A DNA stretch of 12,710 bases from Candidatus Aminicenantota bacterium (GCA_013139435.1 WTAW01000258.1:1-12710); one strand, 5' to 3'; counted from the first letter of the stretch, positions 1 to 7,371 are shown. Notes: generated by a model not told the origin, from the sequence alone. A program made the numbers and translations.

Positions 1-1975
1 AAAAAGAGTAAGCTCCAGGGGGGATGGAGCGTGGGCACGCGTTACCTGGGACGAAGTGTATGTTTTGCTCAGCCAACGCATCAGAGGTCTTATCCCAAAC
101 AGAAGATTCAATGAATGGCTCACAGACACCGGGGAAGACGATCCCCTGCTTAACAGTCTCATGGATGCCATCGGTTCGAGCGTTATAAACCGGCATCGTC
201 TGAAGAACAGCAATCGAAACGCTGCCTTGCAATCGATGGTCCAAACGTCCCAAATACTCGAAGATGTGGGCCACAGCCGGCTCATTTTTAACTTTGGGGC
301 CAATCCGTATGCGAATCACGACCGGTTCTTTCCTATGGCCCAACAGCTCGTCGACGCCAGAGGCAATAAGGGCGCAAGGCTCATCACTTTTGACGTCAGG
401 ATGTCAGAGACAGCCGCTCAAAGCGATGAATGGTATCCCATTCAAGCGGGTACTGACGCCATAGTCGCTTTGGCGATCGCCCACATCATTGTGGAAAAAG
501 GTCTTGTGAACAGTGGTTTTATCCAACAAAAGACAAATACCTCCCTGGGTCAGTTGAGAAGCCACCTCGCTCCATATACGCCGGAAGCTGCTGAAAGAGA
601 AAGCGGAGTTAAATCGACAGTCATCGAAAAACTCGCTGTGGAATTCGGCTCGCAAACACCCTCAGTGGCCATCATTGGAGGGGGCATCAGCGATCATGAG
701 AACGGGATGCAAAATGTCCGGTGCGTCTCCCTTCTCAATTGGATCATGGGGAATTTGGAGAAAGAGGGAGGAATTTTCGTGCCTCCCTTGACAGAATTCC
801 ATCCTTATGACCGACAGCCCCCATCTGAAACTATTGGTGCCATAGAAAAGAATATTGGGAATCCGTCTCAAGTTTTCGATCAAAAACACAAGATCGACAC
901 CTATTTTGCTTATATGGCGAATCCAGCTTATTCTGAACCCGATAATGTTTCCGTATCCCGCAACCTCCGAGACGAAAACAAGGTGCCATTCCTCGTGGTG
1001 ATGGACACACATCTCACTGAAACAGCCCAACTCGCCGATCTTGTGCTCCCCGCAGCCTCTTATCTGGAAGGATGGGGTCTAGAGGTCTTTCCCACCATCG
1101 AAAGGAAGATCATCCTCAACCTCAGGCAGCCGGTCGTCTCACTCTTGAGCAGTGCCCAAGCTCTACGCATGACGGTGTTTGAGGAGGGAAAACTTCTTGA
1201 GGACATATTTCGCCCAAGGGGAGAAGCTAAGGAAATTGGCAATTTTAGTTTAGAGCTCTCCCGAAGATTAGGGGAAGACATAAAGGGGCTATTCCCCTAT
1301 AAAAACACAAGAGAGTTCGTCACCAAGGCAGTGGAAGCCGTCGAAGAATGTGATCTCGAAATTTTAAAAAGAGAGGGCTTCTGGAGTGGAAGGCTCCCTG
1401 CGGTGCTCGATTTGATACACCCTGGAATGGAGTGGTCACAAGGCACAAAACAAAGTGTGTCCATCTCCTCACCAACAGAAGAAGACCGGCCTTTTCCTTC
1501 AATGCCTATGTATTCGCCTCTTGAAACGCACAAAGATCTAAGCGGTAATGAGTTCATCCTCACGATGTATAAATCCAATTTATGGGCAAAGGGAACAGCC
1601 AACAGCAAGTGGGTGCGGGAAATATTCCACGAAAACCGCCTGTGGATCAATAGAGAGGCAGCTGCAAAACTGAACATCTCAAATAGAGATATGGTGCGTG
1701 TCGTCTCGTCCGCAGGTACTCTCCATATTCGTGTGATAACAACAGGCCGTATCCATCCTCGCTCTGTTGCTCTGGCTGAAGGTTTGGGACACGATGCTGT
1801 TGGAAACGTAGCCAAAGGCAAACGATTCAAAAGCTCTGATCTGGACACCCCTCTCATCTGGTGGACAAGATCCGGTAATGGAGTGAATCCATACACGATC
1901 ATCGAAAAACGAAAAGATCCGTGTGGCGGTGGATATGCTCTCAAGGATACAGTCGTCCGGATAGAAAAAACATGA
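1..1975 (+). CDS. Molybdopterin-family (MopB/DMSO reductase superfamily) oxidoreductase large subunit, 5'-partial
   Basis: The frame is open to the window edge (first full codon at base 2) and begins KRVSSRGDGAW...VTWDE. This is the segment that in the superfamily follows the N-terminal [4Fe-4S] domain, so the true start lies upstream and the GTG at 56 is internal. About 657 residues are visible. An Rossmann-like cofactor-domain stretch FNFGANP is at 293-313, FDVR is near 390, and the LTETAQLADLVLPAA signature is near 1013-1057. A C-terminal molybdopterin dinucleotide-binding domain runs from about 1550 (EFILTMYKSNLW) to the end (DTVVRIEKT). The closest general look is the PhsA/PsrA branch (thiosulfate, polysulfide or similar reductases), but the substrate cannot be read. 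The region expected to carry the metal ligand (188-217, NRHRLKNSNR) has no Cys and no in-frame TGA for selenocysteine, so the enzyme may use another ligand or lack metal. It leads the visible redox operon and probably works in the periplasm; its export signal would be outside the window. Confidence 0.9.
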   Translation, partial: KRVSSRGDGAWARVTWDEVYVLLSQRIRGLIPNRRFNEWLTDTGEDDPLLNSLMDAIGSSVINRHRLKNSNRNAALQSMVQTSQILEDVGHSRLIFNFGANPYANHDRFFPMAQQLVDARGNKGARLITFDVRMSETAAQSDEWYPIQAGTDAIVALAIAHIIVEKGLVNSGFIQQKTNTSLGQLRSHLAPYTPEAAERESGVKSTVIEKLAVEFGSQTPSVAIIGGGISDHENGMQNVRCVSLLNWIMGNLEKEGGIFVPPLTEFHPYDRQPPSETIGAIEKNIGNPSQVFDQKHKIDTYFAYMANPAYSEPDNVSVSRNLRDENKVPFLVVMDTHLTETAQLADLVLPAASYLEGWGLEVFPTIERKIILNLRQPVVSLLSSAQALRMTVFEEGKLLEDIFRPRGEAKEIGNFSLELSRRLGEDIKGLFPYKNTREFVTKAVEAVEECDLEILKREGFWSGRLPAVLDLIHPGMEWSQGTKQSVSISSPTEEDRPFPSMPMYSPLETHKDLSGNEFILTMYKSNLWAKGTANSKWVREIFHENRLWINREAAAKLNISNRDMVRVVSSAGTLHIRVITTGRIHPRSVALAEGLGHDAVGNVAKGKRFKSSDLDTPLIWWTRSGNGVNPYTIIEKRKDPCGGGYALKDTVVRIEKT

Positions 1976-2009
1976 AAAGACCAAGGGATATCCCTGAAAG
2001 GAGTATGAG

Positions 2010-3293
2010 ATGCTGAAAAAATTCATACCCATAATCCTTGCTATTATTGTTATTTGCGCACTTCACACGACATCCATCACAGCAGAGGAAAACTCTCCAG
2101 GACAAATAAGGAGGCTGACTCAATCCGGGAATAACGTGGCCTTGTTTCCCTGCTTGAGCAGCGATGGACAAAAAATGCTCTACACTCTGGAGATCAAAGA
2201 GAGTGAAGAGGAGGCCAAGGCGATTAAGATCATGAACCTCGAAAACGGCACTGAGACGGAGCTGTTTCGTGACGGCACTCAACCAGCACCCAGCCCTTTT
2301 GAAGAGAGCTTCTTGCGCATGGGTTCCAAACCTCCTGTATTGAGTGGAAACGGAAAAATCGCTGTATTTGCCCTAGGCATAGACAATCCACTCAACCTGC
2401 AGGACCACTTTCTGGCCATTTTACCCACAGATGGCTCCGGATTCTGGGTGACTTCTTTTCCCATCCAAAATCTAGAGGGAATGGACCTGGAATCCCTTGA
2501 GTTCGAAAACGGAGATTGGGAAAGAGTGGCCAACTACGCCCTCAGTGCCGATGGCAACAGGATCGCCTGTTTAGTGAAAGGACATTTGGGGCCGCGAAGG
2601 TTTGGAAGTTCCAGCGGGATCATCCTCCTGGATATACCGACGAAAAAACAGACCACTCTTCTCGCACCAGAGTTTAAAACCGATGGATGGACCTGGCTTT
2701 CATCCCCCCACCGGCCATCAACGGGTGGAGGCTGGGCGTTTTGTTTGAGTGAAGATGGCCAGACAGTCGTTTTTGGTGCCCAATCTTCTGAAGATCCAAA
2801 AAATTATGACCTCTACACAGCAGATTGGAATAGCCGAGAAATAAAACAACTCACGGATTTCAGAGACCGATGGTTCAGCCTCGCTGACATTACTCAGAAC
2901 GGCCAGATGGTGCTATTCTTTTACAACGGAGCAAAAAAGCAGGGCATCGGAACCTACAGGATTAACTCGGATGGGACCGGTCTGACATATCTTGAATCTC
3001 AGACAGCACCAAGGGTCGAATTCTTTGATATGTCGGGGGATGGTCGTTTTGCTCTCTTCAAAAATATCTATCAAGGAATAAAACTGAATCTCCAAACAGG
3101 TGAAGAGATCGTGGCCTTTTCGGAAGAAACTGAAGGTTATGTCCAGGGTATCACACCCATGGATTTTCCCCATTTTCCATCGTTCTGGAGGCCCCAGATC
3201 ATGAGTGTATCGGGTGAGAGAGTCCTGCTCGTCGGACCTCCACAGGGAAAGGATTCGCCAGAGATATACCTTTTAACCATAGACACAGATTAA
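2010..3293 (+). CDS. Secreted TolB-like / WD40-like (PD40) beta-propeller protein
   Basis: A protein of 427 residues with a Sec signal peptide (hydrophobic residues about 5-22, likely cleaved near residue 25), so it is probably periplasmic. Seven short repeats of the PD40/TolB type follow: LSSDGQKMLYT (about 49), LSGNGKIAVF (111), LSADGNRIACL (178), LSEDGQTVVF (246), ITQNGQMVLF (294), MSGDGRFALF (341) and MSVSGERVLL (398). Together they suggest a six- or seven-bladed propeller. No catalytic motif is visible, so a scaffold or binding role is the safest reading. The start is fixed by AAAGGAG at 1997-2003, 6 nt before the ATG, 34 nt after the oxidoreductase. Its place between the oxidoreductase and the cytochrome suggests an accessory subunit of that system, but this is inferred from position only. 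It lacks the TolB N-terminal domain and there is no tol-pal context, so the symbol tolB is not used. Confidence 0.8.
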   Translation: MLKKFIPIILAIIVICALHTTSITAEENSPGQIRRLTQSGNNVALFPCLSSDGQKMLYTLEIKESEEEAKAIKIMNLENGTETELFRDGTQPAPSPFEESFLRMGSKPPVLSGNGKIAVFALGIDNPLNLQDHFLAILPTDGSGFWVTSFPIQNLEGMDLESLEFENGDWERVANYALSADGNRIACLVKGHLGPRRFGSSSGIILLDIPTKKQTTLLAPEFKTDGWTWLSSPHRPSTGGGWAFCLSEDGQTVVFGAQSSEDPKNYDLYTADWNSREIKQLTDFRDRWFSLADITQNGQMVLFFYNGAKKQGIGTYRINSDGTGLTYLESQTAPRVEFFDMSGDGRFALFKNIYQGIKLNLQTGEEIVAFSEETEGYVQGITPMDFPHFPSFWRPQIMSVSGERVLLVGPPQGKDSPEIYLLTIDTD

Positions 3294-3294
3294 T

Positions 3295-3888
3295 ATGCCC
3301 TTACCAAAATACAAAAAACAGTTTTGGTTGGTGATATCTATCGGAATCGTCATACTTCTTCTCGCTGGAGGAGGATTGAGTGTCTATCTTGTGCGATATT
3401 CAGCCACGAACGACCGCGTGTGTGTACAGTGCCATCCGGAGCTCATCGACCTCTGGCAGGGATCCAAAGGCCATCCTGCAGATACGACATCATGCCATGA
3501 ATGCCACTCTCCGGGTCAAAAAATCCTCCCCTCTGATTGGAATATTGTCAGACATATCCGGAATCAGATCGCTCCTCCAAAATATTTGGCTGATGACATT
3601 TTAACTTCACAACGCTGTCTAGACTGCCATGAGGACGTCCTTGATCTTGGCTATGAGGTTAAGAAGAAAGTCATAAAATTCACACACCGCTATCATATCG
3701 ATGAAGGTTTGGAGTGTGTGGACTGTCACCGAACGGCTGGACATGTGTACATGACAGGAAGTACCAACCGCCCTAGCATCGATGAATGTCGAGATTGTCA
3801 CATTATGGAATTCACGGGTCCACCCAAATCCCAGAAATGTTTCAGCTGTCACGAAGTGATACTGACGCCAGGGAAGACTTTGCAATGA
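3295..3888 (+). CDS. Membrane-anchored hexaheme c-type cytochrome (NapC/NirT- or QrcA-like)
   Basis: A protein of 197 residues with an N-terminal membrane anchor (about residues 10-33, uncleaved in appearance) followed by six CXXCH heme c sites: C43-H47 (CVQCH), C67-H71 (CHECH), C108-H112 (CLDCH), C141-H145 (CVDCH), C165-H169 (CRDCH) and C182-H186 (CFSCH). The heme domain should face the periplasm, where cytochrome c maturation takes place. It probably relays electrons between the oxidoreductase and the membrane iron-sulfur protein encoded next. The ATG follows the previous stop by 1 nt, with no clear Shine-Dalgarno sequence, so translation is likely coupled; the end overlaps the next gene by 4 nt (ATGA). 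A single anchor plus six hemes resembles QrcA of sulfate reducers more than tetraheme NapC or triheme DsrJ. Family assignment needs a profile search, but the heme count is read directly. Confidence 0.92.
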   Translation: MPLPKYKKQFWLVISIGIVILLLAGGGLSVYLVRYSATNDRVCVQCHPELIDLWQGSKGHPADTTSCHECHSPGQKILPSDWNIVRHIRNQIAPPKYLADDILTSQRCLDCHEDVLDLGYEVKKKVIKFTHRYHIDEGLECVDCHRTAGHVYMTGSTNRPSIDECRDCHIMEFTGPPKSQKCFSCHEVILTPGKTLQ

Positions 3889-5858
3889 TAAAGACGATCG
3901 ATATTTTCTTCGTGCTCTGCGTCCTTGTGGTGTTTTTCTGGGGGATAAACAAACATTTTCGAGTGTGGCGCAGGGGAACTCAAGATAACCGTTCCGACAG
4001 GATGGGATACCGTTTAAGAACTCTGCTTTTTGATGGAATCGCTCATCGCTCCATTCTTCGCGATCCATATCCGGGAATTCTGCATCTATTTATATTTCTC
4101 GGCTTTCTCATCCCCCTCTTCGTGATTTTTATCGTTCAGTTCATGTTCATCCTTCCACTACCTATCTCAAAGGTGGTATCACTTTTTATGGATATTGTCG
4201 GCTTTGCCGCCTTTGTATCACTTCTCCTGGTCCTTTACCGCAGGTATATCACACGTCCTCAACGATTATCCAACACCCCTGAGGACTTAACCGTCCTTCT
4301 TCTGCTCCTTACTATCATTTTGACTGGATTTCTCGTCGAGAGCTTGCGCCTATCTGTCATCGGAGAGGATACACAGGTCTGGGCGCCCATCGGAAATACA
4401 ATCGCATCCCTGTGGAACGCCACGGGGATGGATAACCAAGTCAAAGGTACGCTCACAACTCTGTTTTTCAGGATTCACTTTTTTTTAGTCCTCGCAACGA
4501 TCGCTTACATCCCCTTCACCAAGCTCTTTCATATCATCTCTTCGCCCCTGAACATCCTCTACCGCTCTCTTGAACCGAAAGGCGCTGCTAGCCACATGGA
4601 TCTAGAGGATGAGGAGGCGGAGAGCTTCGGGATCAGCACGATCGAGGAATTCTCTTGGAAACATCTTATGGACCTGGATGCCTGCACACAATGTGGAAGG
4701 TGCCAAGACCACTGTCCTGCACATCTCACCGAAAAACCCCTCTCCCCAAAAGTGATGATCGATGACCTTAAAAATCATATGCACCTCATTATCCCGCAAC
4801 GCCTCGGACGAAAGGCCCAAACGATTGACGCTGCAGAAATCCCTCCCCTTGTCGGGGAGGTTATCGCCGAGGATGTCCTCTGGGCATGCACCACCTGCCG
4901 ATCGTGTATGGAACACTGCCCTGTCTATGTGGAGCATGTGGATAAGATCATCGACATGAGGCGTTATCAAGTTCTTATGGAGAGCAAGTTCCCCGAAGAG
5001 CTCACAACAGCCTTTCGCGGATTGGAGAAAAACTCGAACCCCTGGGGTTTAGGCTTCGACACGCGTGCGGACTGGGTGGGGGAAATGAACGTTCCGATCT
5101 TTTCAGAGACCGGAGGAGAAGAGATCGACTTCCTGTTCTTCGTGGGGTGTATCCGGTCTTACGATGACCGCAACAAAAAAGTTTCTTTAGCTATGATCAA
5201 GATCTTGAACTATCTGGATGTGAAGTTCGCTATCCTGGGGATGGAAGAGGGATGCTGTGGGGATCCTGCCCGGCGTGTCGGCAACGAATATCTCTACCAG
5301 ATCCTTGCTCAGACCAATATTGAGACATTCCAGAGATACAACATCAAAAAAATCTTAACGAGCTGTCCGCACTGTTATAACACCTTTAAGAACGAGTATC
5401 CCCAACTGGGCTTCACCATTGATGTCGTCCATCACACAGAATTTCTGTGGGAGAGTCTAAAAAAGGGCCAACTGATACTCACAGAGGGCCAGGCCAAGAC
5501 TATCACCTATCATGACCCCTGCTATCTCGGGAGGTACAATGATATATTCGAGCCACCGAGAGACATCCTCCGTTCGCTGCCCTCTTTGGACGTTCGAGAA
5601 ATGAAGCGCTCCAGGGCCGATTCCTTGTGCTGTGGTGCAGGAGGAGGTTGGATGTGGATGGATGAGAAAATAGGAAAGAGGATCAACATCGAACGCCTCG
5701 AAGATGCCCTTGCATCCCGCTGCGAAGGAATGGCCACTGCCTGTCCGTTCTGTGTGACCATGTTTAACGATGCGATCAAAGACAAGGAGCTTGAGAACGA
5801 ATTCCGGATCTGGGATATCGCGGAACTCATTGCCGATTCCATCGCTGAAACCGATTAG
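3885..5858 (+). CDS. Fused NarI-like membrane cytochrome b / HdrD-like (DsrMK-type) iron-sulfur protein
   Basis: A protein of 657 residues. The start at 3885 is chosen because it overlaps the cytochrome stop (ATGA), has a weak AGGGAAG 8 nt upstream, and begins directly with the first membrane helix; a start at 3786 would add 33 unlikely residues. About five helices (near 3-20, 64-90, 98-118, 134-152, 193-218) form a NarI/DsrM-like domain. H54, H67, H198 and H216 are candidate heme b ligands, and the 18-residue step H198-H216 equals that of E. coli NarI H187-H205. Two [4Fe-4S] ferredoxin motifs follow (C267/270/273/277 and C335/338/341/345), then two CCG domains (C422, C457-C458, C494/C497; C546, C582-C583, C620/C623), as in HdrD/DsrK. 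The likely role is electron exchange between the quinone pool, iron-sulfur clusters and the adjacent cytochrome. The EtfAB:quinone oxidoreductase type of fused protein is an alternative reading. Last gene of this operon. Confidence 0.9.
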   Translation: MIKTIDIFFVLCVLVVFFWGINKHFRVWRRGTQDNRSDRMGYRLRTLLFDGIAHRSILRDPYPGILHLFIFLGFLIPLFVIFIVQFMFILPLPISKVVSLFMDIVGFAAFVSLLLVLYRRYITRPQRLSNTPEDLTVLLLLLTIILTGFLVESLRLSVIGEDTQVWAPIGNTIASLWNATGMDNQVKGTLTTLFFRIHFFLVLATIAYIPFTKLFHIISSPLNILYRSLEPKGAASHMDLEDEEAESFGISTIEEFSWKHLMDLDACTQCGRCQDHCPAHLTEKPLSPKVMIDDLKNHMHLIIPQRLGRKAQTIDAAEIPPLVGEVIAEDVLWACTTCRSCMEHCPVYVEHVDKIIDMRRYQVLMESKFPEELTTAFRGLEKNSNPWGLGFDTRADWVGEMNVPIFSETGGEEIDFLFFVGCIRSYDDRNKKVSLAMIKILNYLDVKFAILGMEEGCCGDPARRVGNEYLYQILAQTNIETFQRYNIKKILTSCPHCYNTFKNEYPQLGFTIDVVHHTEFLWESLKKGQLILTEGQAKTITYHDPCYLGRYNDIFEPPRDILRSLPSLDVREMKRSRADSLCCGAGGGWMWMDEKIGKRINIERLEDALASRCEGMATACPFCVTMFNDAIKDKELENEFRIWDIAELIADSIAETD

Positions 5859-5874
5859 CCTGGATTATTCAGGC
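5855..5874 (+). repeat. Short repeat copy overlapping the operon's last stop codon
   Basis: TTAGCCTGGATTATTCA at 5855-5871 matches, with one mismatch in 17, the reverse complement of 7308-7324 at the outer end of the large inverted repeat. The TAG stop of the HdrD-like gene lies inside the match. Bases 5858-5874 also form a small hairpin (GCCTG, 7-nt loop, CAGGC) in the 22-nt gap between two convergent genes. There is no T-run, so it is not a standard rho-independent terminator. Confidence 0.5.
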
Positions 5875-5880
5875 AAGGCG

Positions 5881-6915
5881 CTAGAGGAGAATCTCTCGGA
5901 TGACAGCGATGGTGCGTTCCACATCTTCATCATCGACATCCTTGTGTGTCACAAAACGGATGTCTTTGGCTGTCGTAGCCAAGGCAAGCACGTCTCTCTC
6001 CTTAAGCTTTATGATGAATTCATCGGTAGATAATTCCGGATGATCGAATCCAAATATGATGATATCTGTCTCCACATGTGCAGGGTTGAGATTGATCCCA
6101 GGCAGATCATGAATCTCCATGGCCAACCTTTTCGCTCGTTTATGATCCTCTCCCAAACGAGACACCATTTCATTGAGCGCCACAATGCCTGCGGCTGCCA
6201 AGATTCCCACTTGTCTCATCCCACCACCTAAAGCTTTTCGCACTCTCCGCGCTTGATCGATAAAGATTTGCGGTCCGATAAGGATAGAACCCACAGGGGC
6301 TGACAGTCCCTTCGATAGGCAGAACATGATCGAATCCCCAATAACCGCATACTCATCGACAGGGATACCCGTCGCTTGACTGGCGTTGAACACACGTGCC
6401 CCATCATAATGGATTTTGACATCATGTCTGTCCGCGACCTCGCGGATGGCTTTCAAATTCTCCATGGGGACTACGGCTCCACCCCAGCCATTGTGTGAGT
6501 TTTCCACACAGATAAGCGACGTTCTGGGCAGATGAACAGACGGTTTTTTGATGTTGCGCTCCACCTCTGATGGGTCCATAGCTCCCCTGTTCGATGGAAG
6601 AGGCCTTGGATTTACCCTGGAGATAAAGGTTATGCTCGTTGATTCCATGTTGTAGATATGGGCCTTGGCTTCTACGATGACTTCATCCAATTCCCTGGTC
6701 CAGACATTGACTGCAATGGAATTTCCCATCGTTCCAGACGGGACGTAGAGGGCGGCCTCTTTGTGCATCAGGTCTGAGGACATTGATTCCAACTCTTGCA
6801 CTGTTGGGTCATCCCCCAAGACATCATCCCCAACGATGGCCTCTGCCATGGCCTTTCTCATCTGTTCAGTAGGCCGTGTGACTGTGTCGCTCCTGAAATC
6901 CGAGATCTTATGCAT
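5881..6915 (-). CDS. ltaE: Low-specificity L-threonine aldolase (PLP-dependent)
   Basis: A cytoplasmic protein of 344 residues, close to the usual 333-350. The family cleaves L-threonine and L-allo-threonine to glycine and acetaldehyde, and accepts other beta-hydroxy amino acids. Family marks in order are DFRSDTVTRPT (residues 6-16), GDDVLGDDPTV (29-39), the phosphate-binding SGTMGN (60-65), H86 expected to stack on the cofactor, HYDGARVFNA (169-178, with D171 for the pyridine nitrogen), and SKGLSAPVGS (201-210) with K202 as the Schiff-base lysine. The start at 6915 is preferred over 6987 because it has a perfect AAGGAGG 8 nt upstream and matches the family N-terminus; the longer form would start upstream of the likely promoter. 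It is a single gene on the opposite strand from both neighbours, convergent with the redox operon, and has no evident functional link to either side. Confidence 0.93.
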   Translation of the reverse strand: MHKISDFRSDTVTRPTEQMRKAMAEAIVGDDVLGDDPTVQELESMSSDLMHKEAALYVPSGTMGNSIAVNVWTRELDEVIVEAKAHIYNMESTSITFISRVNPRPLPSNRGAMDPSEVERNIKKPSVHLPRTSLICVENSHNGWGGAVVPMENLKAIREVADRHDVKIHYDGARVFNASQATGIPVDEYAVIGDSIMFCLSKGLSAPVGSILIGPQIFIDQARRVRKALGGGMRQVGILAAAGIVALNEMVSRLGEDHKRAKRLAMEIHDLPGINLNPAHVETDIIIFGFDHPELSTDEFIIKLKERDVLALATTAKDIRFVTHKDVDDEDVERTIAVIREILL

Positions 6916-6923
6916 CTGTCTAT

Positions 6924-6930
6924 CCTCCTT
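6924..6930 (-). promoter_or_regulatory. Shine-Dalgarno site of the threonine aldolase gene
   Basis: AAGGAGG on the - strand lies 8 nt before the ATG at 6915. It decides the start codon, since the upstream in-frame ATG at 6987 has nothing comparable. Confidence 0.85.
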
Positions 6931-6948
6931 AAGGACAGGGAAAGACAC

Positions 6949-6977
6949 ATTATAATTAAATCGTGTTTTTTCAGCAA
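6949..6977 (-). promoter_or_regulatory. Probable sigma-70 type promoter of the threonine aldolase gene
   Basis: On the - strand there is a perfect TATAAT (-10, 6954 to 6949) and a partial TTGCTG (-35, 6977 to 6972) with a 17-nt spacer. Transcription would begin near 6942, giving a leader of about 27 nt that still holds the Shine-Dalgarno site. The -35 matches only three of six consensus bases. Confidence 0.55.
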
Positions 6978-7245
6978 ATTTTTTCACTCAAATGTAAGCA
7001 TCCGCAAAACCGTGATGGCATGAATACACATTTAAAGTTTCCTCGCTGGGGAAACTGAGAGTGTTTTCGAAATCACCAATTGGAACACTCGGAACGTCAT
7101 TCATCACGGATTTGGGGATGCTTTCAGGAAACTTTTTAAAGGTTTACTTGGTTATTAAACTGTGGTATTTTTTAATTGTCTCATCTGGATTTTTCGAGTC
7201 TGGATGTGTTCAGTATTTTTTTATCCAAAGGAACAAACTGTATAA

Positions 7246-7320
7246 CCTGAATTATTCATAAAAAATGTCGATAATAAATGAAAATCGTATAGGAAATACA
7301 TTTTTTATGAATAATTCAGG
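7246..7320. repeat. Perfect 23-bp inverted repeat with 29-nt spacer
   Basis: The left arm is 7246-7268 (starts CCTGAATTATTCAT) and the right arm is 7298-7320 (ends ATGAATAATTCAGG). The arms are exact reverse complements over 23 bp, giving a 75-bp unit. The spacer 7269-7297 shows no further clear pairing. No T-run follows either arm, and the unit sits between divergent genes, so it is not placed to end either transcript. It could be a miniature mobile element or REP-like repeat, or a protein-binding or cruciform site. The only hint of target duplication is TAA just left of the left arm and one base beyond the right arm, which is too short to count. Confidence 0.85.
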
Positions 7321-7324
7321 CTAA

Positions 7325-7352
7325 TTGGCCCAGGATGTTAAGGACATATAAA
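7325..7352 (+). promoter_or_regulatory. Weak promoter candidate for the PASTA-rpe operon
   Basis: TTGGCC (7325-7330) and TATAAA (7347-7352) are 16 nt apart, just outside the right arm of the inverted repeat. Transcription would start about 13 nt before the ATG at 7372. In an A+T-rich region such a match can arise by chance. Confidence 0.25.
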
Positions 7353-7371
7353 ACAAAGTTATTCATAGATT

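Larger units (their letters stand above)
6916..7371. other. A+T-rich divergent intergenic region
   Basis: This 456-bp gap separates the leftward aldolase gene from the rightward PASTA operon. It holds the aldolase ribosome site and promoter at its left end, a small hairpin at 7036-7056 (AGTTTCC, 7-nt loop, GGAAACT) of unknown role, the large inverted repeat at 7246-7320, and a weak promoter candidate at 7325-7352. A 66-codon open frame at 7061-7261 has no ribosome site and an unconvincing composition and is not called as a gene. Both neighbours point outward, so no terminator is expected here. Confidence 0.7.

Noticed and set aside
56..58. GTG at 56 as the start of the oxidoreductase
   Set aside because: The frame upstream to base 2 encodes a conserved superfamily stretch (KRV...RGDG...VTWDE), so the gene is cut by the window edge rather than starting here.
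1297..1944. A 215-codon open frame on the - strand
   Set aside because: It lies wholly inside the oxidoreductase gene in antisense, shows no family motif, and the + strand frame is clearly the coding one.
5858..5874. A small hairpin between the convergent genes as a bidirectional terminator
   Set aside because: The stem is only 5 bp and no T-run follows on either side. It is better explained as part of the repeat motif.
6916..6987. A 24-residue N-terminal extension of threonine aldolase from the ATG at 6987
   Set aside because: The shorter start has a perfect AAGGAGG at the right spacing and matches the family N-terminus. The longer start lies upstream of the likely -10 and -35 elements.
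7036..7056. A 7-bp stem hairpin that might be a terminator
   Set aside because: No T-run follows on either strand and no transcript is expected to end between these divergent genes.
7061..7261. A 66-codon open frame on the + strand in the divergent intergenic region
   Set aside because: It starts with GTG, has no ribosome site and no recognisable domain, and its 3' end runs into the left arm of the inverted repeat. It is probably noncoding.
7246..7320. The inverted repeat as part of a CRISPR array
   Set aside because: There are only two arms in opposite orientation and no series of regularly spaced direct repeats or cas genes.
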